Positions 1 to 10,800 of a DNA stretch of 64,000 bases are shown one piece after another. Source of the DNA: Pseudocercospora fijiensis CIRAD86 (lineage: Eukaryota; Ascomycota; Dothideomycetes; Mycosphaerellales; Mycosphaerellaceae); assembly GCF_000340215.1 (NCBI RefSeq), contig NW_006921535.1, forward strand, positions 6,200,406 through 6,264,405, read 5' to 3'. The notes beneath the pieces are model-generated. The model was given only the letters and a program-made list of their open reading frames with translations. It searched no databases and was not told the origin of the DNA. The translations under genes and the position numbers were made by a program. Every line of letters starts with the position of its first letter. Positions within the stretch are counted from its first letter, which is position 1.

Positions 1-214
1 CTTAGTCGTATAGAGTAACGTACTATATAAATAACTAGGCGTGCTACTCTTATTCACTTACGACCTATATCCTAGGATACTCTTCTCGTACTTTTTATAC
101 TCTTTTCTAATACCTCACCTATAAGCGCTCCGCGACAACCGAGTGAATATAAGCTGTAGGGTTTCCGCTCGGTACCTTAGCCTCCGAGATAGGGCGGAGT
201 TAAATTTAGAGCGA

Positions 215-250
215 TAGCCGGCACTCGTAGCCGGCACTCGTAGCCGGTAT
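215..250. repeat. GCCGGC-type 12-bp minisatellite, copy 1
   Basis: Three tandem units built on TAGCCGGCACTCG lie here. Related GCCGGC blocks recur at 458-484, 1062-1107, 1680-1737 and 2542-2572. The last two are in opposite orientation to the one at 1062-1107. The units are rich in CpG and poor in CpA, so RIP would leave them largely untouched. Confidence 0.7.
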
Positions 251-756
251 ATAGAGACGGTAGTAGGCCTTTTCCTGCTAAATGACTAGCTTGTTTAGTA
301 TAGCCTACCTGATATTTCTTATATTTACTAGCAATAGGCCTAGGTTACTTATAAGATTACTATAGCTAGTAAAGGCATTACTAAAGAATATCTATACTAT
401 AGTAGGATACTATTATCACGCCGGCTATTTATTAAAAGGAGGCTTTCGCCTATTACTATGCCGGCTATATATGCCGGCTATATTTCAAAGTCTGCCGTAC
501 CTGCCTTTTTTAGCCGTGCCTGCCTTTTTTAGCCGTACCTGCCTTCTTTCCTTGCTCTAACGTCACTATAATATAGGCTTGCGCGAAGCTCACTCTATTG
601 CCTAGCGACACCGCGATACTACCGCTATATTCAACCTTCGCATCGATACCTATACCTCTACGCTCTATATCTACTACCTCCGTAATACCCTCGCTCCGCG
701 CGCGCCTTCGTATACCTTCGCAACGCACTTTTTTCCTTAATTCGACGACTTTTATA

Positions 757-1597
757 ATAGCGAGTCTACTTAACTAAGTTACGACGCCTCGTAAGAAGGG
801 ATCTAGTACTTCTACGGGTCGTAACAAGATCGGAAATAATAGAACGAGTATAGTACATTAACGCAAGATAGCTACTGCTACTACCGCTAGCTCCGGTGCT
901 AGAAAGGGCGTCGCGAGCAAGGCTCCGCGTAAGACAACGGCGGGCAAGGCTCCGCGTAAGACAACGGCGGGCAAGGCTCTACGTAAGACGATAACTAGCG
1001 CTTCTACTACTAGTAGCAATCGTACGAAGCGTCGATAGCGCCTAGGAAGTAAGTCCTATTTATAGCCGGCAGCGTAGCCGGTAGCGTAGCCGGTAGCGTA
1101 GCCGGCATTCTTACTGTCTTTTTACTAATCCTTCTTTAGCCGTAGCCCTCCGTAAGATTCGGCAGTATTAGAAGAGTTCTAAGCTCCTAATCCGCAAAAC
1201 TCCTTTCTAACGACTTGTTCGCGAAATTGCCTAGGATTATAGAATAGACCTTCGCTTCTAAGCCTCCGCGATAGGCGCCCTTTAAGAGGCTATAGAAGCC
1301 TACCTAGTTCGTATCTTCGAATGTATGTTTCTCTTCTACCTCTTTTCGGACTATACTAATACTATTTTAGCGGTTAACCTTATAGCTATCTACGCGAAGC
1401 GTATAACGATTATAGACAAGGATTTCAAAGCACTCGATCAGATTCTAAAAGGCTAGAATGTCTACATTCGAGATAGTGCTAGATAGGATAGATGTACTAG
1501 TAGGAAGGATGTTCGTAGTGTCGTCTATAAGCTTTTCTATATACGAAATAAGCCGCTGTTATACGGCGCTGCATACCGCGCTCTAAATACTCTCTAA
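757..1597 (+). pseudogene. Histone H3-like protein, RIP-inactivated, two introns
   Basis: Three exons, 757-1048, 1140-1322 and 1371-1597, join in frame to 234 codons including the stop. Exon 1 encodes a Lys/Arg-rich tail with three H3-tail-like units (SKAPRK, GKAPRK, GKALRK). Exon 2 reads VALRKIRQYQKS, LLIRKTPF, RLVREIA, DLRF, then EAYLVRIFE, matching the H3 alpha-N, alpha-1 and alpha-2 helices. Exon 3 continues NLIAIYAKRITI as in H3 (H of IHAKR is now Y) and then runs about 50 residues past the usual H3 end. Intron 1 (91 bp) is GTAAGT...TTTAG and intron 2 (48 bp) is GTATGT...TTTTAG, each with an ACTAAT branch-like site. Ten internal stops are all TAA or TAG. The start is inferred as ATA from ATG. 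Loop 1 has canonical H3 length, which argues against a typical CENP-A. The tail repeats and C-terminal extension are unusual. Confidence 0.85.
1049..1139 (+). other. Intron 1 of the H3-like gene, containing a minisatellite
   Basis: GTAAGT at 1049 and TTTAG ending at 1139 join A + CC to make the Thr codon of G-T-V-A-L-R, exactly where H3 has it. ACTAAT near 1123-1130 is a plausible branch site. The middle of the intron (1062-1107) is a GCCGGC/AGCGTA minisatellite, so this repeat family has entered or expanded within the intron. Confidence 0.8.
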
Positions 1598-1679
1598 GCA
1601 TATATATATAGTATAGTATGCTTTATTAGCCGTACGGAATAGAAGTCTCCCAAAATCCCGTTAGTACTAAGGAGTAAAA

Positions 1680-1737
1680 AGGCCGGCCACGCTGCCGGCT
1701 ACGCTGCCGGCTACGCTGCTAGCTACGCTGCTAGGTT
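1680..1737. repeat. GCCGGC minisatellite, inverted copy after the H3-like gene
   Basis: Units of GCCGGCTACGCT repeat here in the opposite orientation to the block at 1062-1107. The sequence just before it (AGTACTAAGGAGTAAAAA) recurs almost unchanged just before a further block at 2542 (AGTACTAAGGACTAAAAA), so flank and repeat travelled together. Confidence 0.65.
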
Positions 1738-1780
1738 TTTTAAAGAACTAAAAGAAGATAGACATTCCGGTTGATTTGTA

Positions 1781-2320
1781 TTAGTTTAGATTTTTATAAA
1801 AAGAAAACAGGGAAAAATAAGGAAGGTTGAAGAGCCTAATAGTTATAGTTATAGGCACTATCCCTGTTTTCTAGAGCATATTATATACCTGCCTTCGCAA
1901 CTCTACCTAATACTCCCTCTAAATATCCTTATACTCTACCTACTAGAAATTCAACTAGGTACCTAGACCTGTAGCTGCCTCTATATCTTTCACTATCTTC
2001 TATAGGTTGAAGGCCTCTTCTATAGTAGCCTCTACCTCCTTATACAACACGAAGTTACTACCTGCCCTACCCTTTATATCTCCTAAATGACTAAGAGTTC
2101 TAAGGAACGAACTAGCATTCGGCCTTAGTATAGCGAGTAACTGGTAGAACGTTCTGCAGAGCTGCCTTATAGCTCTTTTATATACTGTGCCGATACCGAG
2201 GGAGGAGCTATCCTAGTACTTAATATTATCGAATAGTTCGGTAGGAAAGTATATAAACTTCTTAAGGAGGAGGACTTCTAGGGAAATCGATAAGTTCTGC
2301 CTAGATCTAGATAAAGACAT
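1781..2320 (-). pseudogene. Unidentified 180-codon ORF
   Basis: An ATG at 2320 opens a frame to a TAA at 1781-1783. About eight in-frame stops are all TAG, mostly in the second half, so the damage fits RIP. The product would be a soluble, Leu-rich and Lys/Arg-rich protein with a patch around KGRAGSNFVLYKEVEAT and a hydrophobic, aromatic C-terminus. I do not recognise a family. A tRNA-like sequence ends only about a dozen bases before the ATG. More CA and TG survive here than in most of the window, which may mean younger or less damaged DNA. An imperfect hairpin (AAACAGGG near 1806, CCCTGTTT near 1861) lies within the C-terminal part. Confidence 0.45.
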
Positions 2321-2327
2321 TCTGCTA

Positions 2328-2411
2328 AGCAGTTAGGGAATTGAACCGTAAACGAAAGGATGAAATTTATACCTAAGGAGTGCAGTTTCCGAACTGAACT
2401 ATAATGCCTTA
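2328..2411 (-). tRNA. tRNA-like sequence (degenerate or tRNA-derived)
   Basis: On the minus strand TAGTTCAGTTCGG (2389-2401) fits an RNA polymerase III A box and GGTTCAATTCC (2337-2347) fits a B box, about 45 bases apart. A D-stem AGTT/AACT is visible and the T-stem has one mismatch. The acceptor stem does not pair well and the anticodon cannot be fixed, so this is a decayed tRNA, a tRNA with an intron, or a tRNA-derived repeat. Confidence 0.35.
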
Positions 2412-2541
2412 TATGTATGTATGCTTTTGATTGGTTAGTGCCCTTAGCTAATTGTCTATAGATTTGAGGTTATATAAGTACCTTCATACAACTACGTAGC
2501 CTAAGTAGGATTCGAAAATTCTATAAGTACTAAGGACTAAA

Positions 2542-2572
2542 AATGCCGGCTACGCTACCGGCTACACTGCTA
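2542..2572. repeat. GCCGGC minisatellite, short copy
   Basis: Two to three units of the GCCGGCTACGCT type, same orientation as 1680-1737, preceded by the shared flank. The following 2640-2740 segment keeps many CA dinucleotides (AAACCAAACCAAACCAACC) and so looks less affected by RIP. Confidence 0.6.
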
Positions 2573-2744
2573 AGTCTTACAAAGGGCTTGCTTGAAGCTA
2601 CGTATACATTCGTACACTTCTTAAAAACCGATAAATTATATAGTTCGAACCAGCTACTTATATAGTTGCTTAGCAAACCAACCTAAACCAAACTAGAGTT
2701 TCGGCTTAGCAAACCAAACCAAACCAACCCGAACTACTGCGGGG

Positions 2745-3390
2745 TCTAGTACTACGAAAGAACTCGAAGAACGCTCGACCTCTATATTGTCCTATTTAAA
2801 GCGACGTCTCTCTTAGTATATAGGATTTAAGTCTTCTAAGTATGTTATAGCTAGTAGATACCTAGTCTTCGTAGAGGAGAATGCGCTATCCGCTAAAGAG
2901 TTAGGTAAGGCGTATAGTAGTCTTATCTAGATACTATAGAGCATAATCTTTCTAACCGACGAGCTTATAGCGTCGCTTAAGAAGGAGGCTAGTCAATAGG
3001 ATAGAGATTGTCTCGTAGCTCGTTAGTAGTTACCTTTTAAGGGGCAGCGAACTAGTATTAATAATCCTATATATTGTTATCAAAATCGCAAACAAGTTAA
3101 AGAAAATATCGAGCTGCAAAGGGGCAATCTTAATAGATTGTTAGATATTACATCTTAAGGACGGCATTATTAGAGGCAATTAGACTCTCGCACTTCTACT
3201 ATTGCGATTAGTCTAAAGAAGACACTTAATAAGCATCTTAGCGGCAATAACCTCCTAGAGATTATAAAGATTATAGGTAACTAGCGAGATTTCGTCGACG
3301 AACTTTAGGAGAGCTATAGATAGGGCGAGAACGAGGCTGCTCTACTACGGCACCAAATTAGGAATAATAATCTGCCGGGTATCGAGGTCT
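2745..3390 (+). pseudogene. Unidentified helical protein remnant
   Basis: A single frame runs to a genuine-looking TGA at 3388-3390, with TAA/TAG interruptions. The product is rich in Leu, Glu, Lys, Arg and (restored) Gln, with segments such as TTKELEERS, ENALSAKELGKAY and KIIGN followed by DFVDEL, and looks alpha-helical, perhaps coiled-coil. The N-terminus is uncertain because no ATG remains nearby. No family recognised. Confidence 0.45.
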
Positions 3391-4119
3391 GATTTCCTTA
3401 GAGGCGGAGAAGCATACTATATACTTAACTAGTCGAATGTGCTCGACGGCTATATACTAGGTATATAGTCGCGAACCTATCGATCTAAACTAAGATTCCT
3501 CCTACTCTAGTTATCTTTCCTATATCTGCTTTATTAGCGGTAGTATCCAATGTTAAAAGGCCTACAAAATTCTCTTAATATATGCGGGAGAGGCAGTAGC
3601 GTAGCAGTCTGTTCCGGATTAGAAGGGAATCTAATATTAAACCTCTTCCCTTCGACTATTCGTACGTAGGTATACCTATTTTGCTGTTTCTATTTTGCTT
3701 TGTCTAAGTTGTTCTGCTTTCGAGCTCTCTACTATAGTAAAAAGGAGGCAGTCGATCGATTCTATAGGGTAGGTAGCTTTTATAGTACTTCTCGGAGTTC
3801 TGCGAGCACCGCGCGCTATAGGTCTTACCCGAAGCGGGTGTCGTATAATAGAATAAGTTCTCTATCGTACTTGACCCGGATGCGTTCGTAATATATCTTA
3901 GTTATAAGCTCCTATTCGTCTTCCGCGGGTATCCTTAGGGGTCTATTACTCTTTTCTTAAACCCTACCTATCTAGTTGTCGTTTAAAAGTGTTGGCGATG
4001 TATAGCGCCTATCTAGCCTACTCTAAAAGGATATATTATATCTAACCCGTAAATGGCTCTTATCTGTAGGTATCTGCTTGCTAGCTCGAAGTAAACTCTA
4101 TTACTCGTAATGTAGTCTA
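3391..4119. other. RIP-degraded stretch without assignable gene
   Basis: Only short quasi-open frames are present, including a 63-codon plus frame at 3700-3891 with no recognisable domain. I see no terminal repeats or RNA genes. Confidence 0.4.
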
Positions 4120-4890
4120 TCCGGTATTTTATGCAATTTATTAGATAGGCTACCGCTAGCGATAAGATTAGTTAAAGCTCCCGAGTCGACCTATTAATAC
4201 TAAATTTCTATCGAGCCTATTAGGTTCTAAGTGTCGGTTCTGCTTAAGGTCGGCCCTCTAAACGTCGGTCTTTTTAGTCGTAGGTGCTTAATTATAGGAG
4301 TATAATCGTTATTAGTATAATTGTCTTCGACATCCTGTACGTCTATATCGATAGACGAGAATGTAGATGCGAACGATCTCTTCCCCGACTCGTCGCTTAT
4401 AGGAACCGGGGTCCTTTCTAGGCCTGCTTGCTTTTGTTTCGTCCCCTCGAAAGCCTTACTAAGTTGCTCTCGTTAAATAAAATCGATATTAACATAATAA
4501 AGCCTTTAGTCTAACAACCGCTCCCGTTTAGCTAGAGCTGCCTCGTTATATTCTAGCCGTTCTTCTCGTTCTTATAGCCGACGTAGGCTTTCCCGTAATT
4601 CTCTATCTCTCCCTTCGCGAGTAGATCCCGGGACATCTTAACCTATTTGTTTTATAACTCCTATTTCCGCCTCTAAAGTCTCGAGTCTCGTTTCCTCTTA
4701 TAAGATAAAGCCTTCAAGGTCAAAATCGCGTACAGGTATAGCGATAGCATCCTAAGGCCTCGGTAGGGTATACTAGGGCGTCGTAGGAGGATAGGATCTT
4801 TGCTATAACAATGTAGCTTCTAGTACGGGCGCTTGCTCCTTAATAAAGGGATATATATCGGCAGTATATATTAGGACTAGCAAATTCATA
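4120..4890 (-). pseudogene. Coiled-coil protein remnant
   Basis: A minus-strand frame interrupted only by TAA/TAG. From the N-terminus it reads a Pro-rich stretch (YPPTTP, TLPRP), then RDFDLEGFIL, a strongly charged coiled-coil segment (ETRLETLEAEIG; RELRESLRRL; EALAKRER-type), then an acidic Ser-rich part (SSIDIDVQDVED) and a basic patch (KHLRLKRPTFRGP). This order suggests an N-terminal tail, a coiled-coil dimerisation domain and a disordered C-terminus. Function unknown. Confidence 0.5.
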
Positions 4891-5467
4891 CCGCGCTAGG
4901 GCCCTCTAGTAAGGCATAGCCTGCTAAGCCGCCTTATTTTCGGTCGAGTAGGCTTTTTTTTTCCGTTAGACGAGCATTGACTAGCTAGGACACAGCCTCG
5001 AACATTAAAACTTACGCTATTATCGAGTATTCGCGGATATTGCGTAGATGCCTAAATAGTAGGTAATGTAACTAAGGGTGCGTTTTTCACCGCATTAGGA
5101 CTAGTCTAGAGTGTATTAGAGATGCCCTCGGTGTCTAAGCGTACCGGGCACACTATATCTGTTATAGTTACGGGTTGCTTAGTTAGATATATAGTCTGTT
5201 TCCGACGGGCACCGGTCTAGGGTATATCTAAGATATACCCTATATCTAATTGTATACTGTCTAAACATATAACGTCTATAGATGTATCCGGTTAATGTTA
5301 GTATAATGTACTGTGCCGACTTAGACGTCGTATATAACCAATTTCGTAGCTAAGTACGTAGTGCGAGCGATTGCTTTTCGTAGCTTCCTAAAAAGAAGAG
5401 CAGGTATCGGGCCGCCGGTACGGACAGCGAGTATAGGTAGTCGCTATTCGCTTACTGTGATTAGAAG

Positions 5468-5757
5468 GCACTCCTAATTTCTAGGCTATAGACGAGCAGG
5501 CCTAATTTCTAGGCTATCGATAAGCAGTCCTAATTTCTAGGCTATAGATAAGTACTCCTAATTTCTAGGCTATAGATAAGCACTCCTAACTTCTAGGCTA
5601 TCGATAAGCAGTCCTAATTTCTATGCAATCAACGAGCAGTCCCGACTTCTAGGCTATCGAGATTTCTAGGCCCTCTACGATTAGTCCTAATTTCTAGGCT
5701 CTCGAGATTTCTAGGCCCTCTACGAGCACTCCTAATTTCTATACCCTCTACGAGGGG
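5468..5757 (+). repeat. 28-bp tandem array, left arm
   Basis: Imperfect units ending in CCTAATTTCTAGGC, separated by ATCGATAAGCAGT-like spacers. Opposite orientation to the array at 6541-7212. Confidence 0.8.
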
Positions 5758-5974
5758 CCTAAATTTACAGACTCGAGACTATCACGTTAGGAGCATTTTC
5801 CGTGCACCTTAAATTCGCGTAATATACGAAATAGAATACTAGAGTATTAGTCGCGCTAAAAGGTACTACGGGATATAACAAGAAGGAGCCGGAGACAATA
5901 AAATAATTGATTTAGAACTAAGTTTCTAGCGACGAGCTTTATCTGTTGTCGCCCTAAGTCTATATAGACGATGT

Positions 5975-6440
5975 TATATCCCGATACCTAGATAAAAGAA
6001 ATTCAATCGCCGAATCTCTACGTCTCGCTATATACCTTTAATAGAGATATTTCGCCCTCGCTTTCCTTATCGAAGCTATTAATACTAAATGCGCCTCTCG
6101 TCTGCCTCTATAATACTAGTCTGCTCTCTAGTTACGCCGATTGTATAAATTATCTTAGGACTCGCTAACTGCACAAGATCGCCGAGAGAATTCTTAGCGC
6201 TTCCTAGTAACACTATAAATATCGATATACTAGCAGTTAGAGAAGCACTATCTAGAGCTCCTTATAACTCCGAGTATGTTACGATAGCCTCATTTGCACT
6301 AGAGTATCGCAGTATCTAGTGCATAACTATTCCGAACACCCTACTAAAGAGCTTTATTATATATCTTGCAATAACCAAATACGTAAATTAGTTATATTTA
6401 TTATTTAGTTTACTAATTCTTTCGAAATGTCTCTATCTTA
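5975..6440 (+). pseudogene. Possible ORF in the centre of the foldback element
   Basis: A plus frame broken only by TAA/TAG encodes about 155 residues rich in Leu, Arg, Ser and restored Gln, with segments such as NSIAESLRLAIYL, LAFLIEAINTKCASRL and LEKHYLELLITPSML. It looks helical and could be the end of a DNA-binding or transposase-like protein, but no catalytic motif is visible. Its place between the two inverted arms makes it the natural candidate for element-encoded protein. Confidence 0.35.
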
Positions 6441-6540
6441 GGAAGATTATACGAGGTACTTGCTTACCTAACTCCTATCTTACTAGATTTTCTTTTTTTT
6501 TTCCTTATTTTCCTAGCTTATCGACGTAGATGCCCTTATA

Positions 6541-7212
6541 GAAATCTATGCTCGTCGATAGCCTAGAAATTAGGAGTCCTCGTCTAGGGCCTAGAAATTA
6601 GGAGTCCTCGTCTAGTGTATAGAAATTAGGAGTCCTCGTCTAGGACATAGAAATTAGGAGTGCTTATCTATAGCATAGAAATTAGGACTGCTCGTTAATA
6701 GCCTAGAAATTAGGACTGCTCGTCGATAGCCTAGAAATTAGGAGTGCTCGTCTAGGGTATAGAAATTAGGAGTGCTTATCGAGGGCCTAGAAAACAGGAG
6801 TCCTCGTCGTTCGTCGAGGGCCTAGAAATTAGGAGTACCCGTCTAGGGCATAGAAATTAGGAGTCCTCGTCGTTCGTCGAGGGCCTAGAAATTAGGAGTG
6901 CTAGTCGAGGGCCTAGAAATTAGGAGTGCTCGTCGATAGCCTAGAAATAAGGTATACTTATCGAGGGCCTAGAAAACAGGAGTGCTCGTCGAGGGCCTAG
7001 AAATTAGGAGTGCTAGTCGAGGGCCTAGAAACTAGGAGTGCTCGTCGATAGCCTAGAAATAAGGTGTACTTATCGAGGGCCTAGAAAATAGGAGTGCTCG
7101 TCGTTCGTCGAGGGCCTAGAAATTAGGAGTACTAGTCGAGGGCCTAGACACTAGGACTGCTCGTCGATAGCCTAGAAACTAGGACTGTTCGTCGATAGCC
7201 TAGAAATTAGGA
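6541..7212 (-). repeat. 28-bp tandem array, right arm
   Basis: About two dozen imperfect units of GCCTAGAAATTAGGAGTGCT followed by CGTCGA-type spacers. Some units carry a duplicated CGTCGTTCGTCGAGG spacer. Longer than the left arm. Confidence 0.8.
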
Positions 7213-7215
7213 GGT

Positions 7216-7800
7216 CGCTATTGCACTAGTTATAGCTCGAGTTGTAGGCCGACTACGCTTCGAAGGAGTCCGAGTAGTATTGCTATTATCGTCCTTAGTG
7301 CGCGTACGCTTCTTCTTGCTAGCGGACCGCTTAATTAGGCGATATCTAAGACAGGTTACGAGTAGCTTGTTCGTATTACGAGGGTTGCGGAATTGCGACG
7401 GCTTCTTATACTTTCTATAAGCATATTTTAAGCAGACGCGGCTACCTTTATAGTCCTTATCGACTTCCTTATTATTAAGCTTTTTAGCTTCGTTCCTATT
7501 AGATAGCAGCTTCTTAGTTAGATTACTACCGCTAGGTATATCGTCTAGGTACGCTAGTTGCGGCTAGTCCGAGGTACTAGGTATAGTTCTGTCCGACCTT
7601 AGCTATATACACGTTTACTAGCTTGTTCTGCTAAATTATAATATAGATCTTACTAAGCAGACGGATATAGTAATTATTCTCGGCGGTATAGGGGGCGCCT
7701 ATTGTACTAAGCGAGTCGATAGACTACTCCTTAAAGCGTAAGAGATACTAGAATCGATTGTGTTAGACGCTTTAATAGCCTTGCATTAGTTGGTCGCATT
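7216..7800 (-). pseudogene. Basic C-terminal protein remnant
   Basis: Reading the minus strand, a frame from about 7570 to 7216 encodes a Lys/Arg-rich tail: NLTKKLLSNRNEAKKL, VCLKYAYRKYKKPSQF, LVTCLRYRLIKRSASKKKR and then a Thr/Arg/Ser-rich end. The preceding segment (7800-7570) reads better in another frame, so an intron or an indel lies near 7570. Nucleic-acid binding is likely from composition, but no family is recognised. It directly abuts the foldback array. Confidence 0.4.
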
Positions 7801-10800
7801 TTAGAGTATATAGTCTAGTATATCGTCGAGTCGGCGCTTCTATAGCAGGACTTGCTTCTTAACTAGTCGTAAGAGGTGCTTGCCCGTTACGCGGCATAGG
7901 AAATATCGATAGAGTAGCAGTTGCTCGCGCTATGCCTACTTAATAACATCGGGGCGGCGGCGGGAGTTCTAAGAGAGCGTGCCGCTTATTAATAGCCCTA
8001 GCTTCGAGAGCACTACCATTTTGATAACTTAAATATTATAGGTCGTGCTATCGTAATATAGAGTTAGGTAGCAGGCTAGGGACACCTACCCGTTCCTCTC
8101 TCGAATAGTAAGCGTACGTTTAGAACCGCTAGCGCTTAGATGCCCTCGATAAGCCTATAAACTATATCAATCTCCTCTTACTAGCTATAACCGGGTTTCC
8201 TATTTAGTTGTCTTTAGTCGCCTCTTAGGCTATCCGCAGTTATATCCGTAGTGCTATCCTTTCCTTACCCTAATACGACCTCGTATAGAATGCCGGCCTA
8301 GCTAAGGCGTTCGAGTAGTGCAAGGTATAGCATTCCTATATCTCTTATCTTATCCTTCTCTACTGTTATAGTAGCTTCTAGACGTCTAGGTTTCGCTTAG
8401 CAACCTAAGGAGTTTAGGGAAGTGCTAATTTGGCATAGCGCGGCGATAGTGCTTAAGTATAGTCGTTCTATAATCGAGTAGTAGTCGGTAGTGCATATAC
8501 CTTAGCTAGGGATTCCAGCACCTCTCTTAAGTCTCGCATTAGCAGAAGCGAGTTGTGCCTCCGCCTCTCTTCTCTTCTTTATAGCTTTAGTAAGCTTATA
8601 GCGAATATCTTAGGTAGCTCTAGTAACGCCGACCTGTATACTATAGGCGGCGCTTTAGTTAAAGTAGTCGCGAGTAGTGTTTCTATATCTAGGTTAGTAT
8701 CTTAAGCCTTTTTCATTAGCTCCTTAGTGGTATTATAGATATAGCTAATGCGCGGTAGTATACGCGTAGAATATACGAGTTACGCAAAAGTCTAATACTA
8801 AGCTAAGCTAAGCTAAGCCTATTTTCCCTAAGGCGTAGGAGCTCTCGGCAACTTAAAATTAGGAAAACATACCGGTTCCTATATCGTAGGTCCTCCCTTG
8901 CGTAAACCTCGTATCTTAGAGGCACTCTTTAGAGGATATTGCAGCTTAATTAACATTAGTAAGCTCTACTAGGTATAGTAATATAAGAGAGATTCTTATA
9001 GATTTGATAGCTAATTGAACGAGATTTAGCTACGGAACCTATCGATAGCAAGTATAAAGTCTTCGTAGTAGCTATATACTTATAGATTGCTTCTATTCTT
9101 CAACCCTCGTAATGTCTAGAGAGTGCCGGAACCACATTTTAAGTGTTTATTGTATGCAAACGAGTACCTAGAAGCCTAAGTGCGGCCCTAATCGGAACAT
9201 GCTAGATGCTACTCGCACATTCCTAGGCGACGAGTAAGAGGCTCTATAGTTCAAGCTTACCCCTTGCCCTAACTATCGCCTTTACCTTAGACCGAGCCTT
9301 AAGACTCCCTTTAAGCATCGCAAGATATTGCTGCTTCCCCGATAACTAAATTCGAGTTCGTTAGCAATTAATAATATTGTTAGCTTCGATATAATAGTAG
9401 TTATCGAGTATACCTTTAGATTATTAGCTTAATCGAGTAGGGTCTAGATAATTAGAGCGAGGACGAGGCCCTTAGACAATAACTTTACGCGTCTTATTAC
9501 AGATCTAGCGTAGTTAAGGCCTACGCTTGTACGCTGAATAGTGCTATCGAGCTAACCTCGTCTACTAGCTTACTTCTCCGCCCCTTCTACTCTACGTTAG
9601 ACTAAGCGAAGAGCCCTTAACAAAATGCCTATATGTCGAGAAGCACCGTCCGGCTTACCCTCTTCGAGTTTTGCAAGCTTACTAGACGCATACGCGAACT
9701 GCCTTCGATTCTTCTTAAATAGACTTAGTAGCAAAAAGTCGATAATCGCTTCGTACTCTAGTTCGGATATACTAATCTTAAAAAAGATGTCGGCGGCTAG
9801 CTCTATAATAAGGAGTTAATATTAGATTATAAGAGGAAGACATTCGGTAGCGTAGATAATATGTCCGACTACTAGTCGCGAGGGCGGAGAGAAGCGCTTT
9901 TACTATATAGCAAGTTATAGTAACTAGATTAGAAGTGAGGGTTGCTAGATTAGAAGTAAAGCAACGCTAAGCTTGCATATAATAATATAACAGACACGGG
10001 GTAATAGTATTCTAGATCCAATATCAAAGTATCTCTTCTAGCCGTACAATTAATATATCTAAGCATTTAGTCGACAATGTATTTAGTCGGAGCAGGCTAT
10101 ACACTTACAGGTCGACCGGATCTTAGGCACTACTAGAATGTATTACAGCGCCGATTTGCACTTAGCTGCTATACTAAGGGGTATGTATATAATACAAAGC
10201 ATTTCTAGATATTAGCTTATACTAATCTGATGTAGTCCGTACGAATGCTATCTTCTAGCCGTATATAGAGGTAGAGTAATCCTAGCAATATCGACTACTA
10301 GTACGACCTCTCCTTTCGATCCTATATTAATATTATCGCCTCTTATAGAAAAAGGACCTTCAATTTGCTTCGGTATACTATACTTACGCTTGAAGCTTAA
10401 TAAGTTTTGCATCGTAGTAAGATCTAATAGAATACGACCTTTCCTTTTAAAGAAGGAAGAGGAGGGATTAGAGCTCAACTTCGACTTAACAAACATTCTT
10501 TCTCCTACTACCCTAAACGTCTTATACGGCACTACTTAGTTTCGAATAGCGGTACAAAGTGTCAAGTCTACTACCGCGAATTAGACTACAACTAGCGACT
10601 TTAATTATATCGAAGACTACTAGTAGGACCTAGGCGGCGCCGGTTTAGAACGATTAGAAAATATTAACGAAGAAGTTATAGCAAAGAATAGTAAAGAGGA
10701 CGCAAATTTAGAAGGATTAGTCGCAGACAAGGAGGAGAGCGTAGTATTAGCGGCTCTATAAGTCGAGAGGTCGGAGGTAGATTCAAAGGGCGACGAGAGA

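Larger units (their letters stand above)
5468..7212. mobile_element. Foldback-type element with inverted 28-bp tandem arrays
   Basis: The left arm (5468-5757) is about ten units of roughly 28 bp built on CCTAATTTCTAGGCTATCGA. The right arm (about 6541-7212) is about two dozen units of the reverse complement, GCCTAGAAATTAGGAGTGCT. The arms surround a 780-bp centre, so the whole could fold back on itself. Long inverted repeats made of internal tandem units are the hallmark of Foldback (FB) transposons. I could not identify target-site duplications. The centre carries a possible ORF (next entry). Confidence 0.65.

Noticed and set aside
510..728. Unbroken 72-codon minus-strand frame upstream of the H3-like gene
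   Set aside because: CpG-rich composition can keep a frame open by chance, the product shows no domain, and it lies where the H3 gene's promoter would be.
757..1597. CENP-A (centromeric H3) assignment
   Set aside because: Loop 1 (EIA-DYRIDLRF) has canonical H3 length without the CENP-A insertion; a divergent H3 variant is the safer call.
5468..7212. CRISPR array
   Set aside because: Units are imperfect tandem repeats with no unique spacers, in a eukaryotic RIP context.
10248..10532. Copia-type pol fragment
   Set aside because: Only a short G-x-N-I-x-I-G-x-K-G-E-V-like stretch fits; no zinc knuckle, protease motif or integrase HHCC around it.
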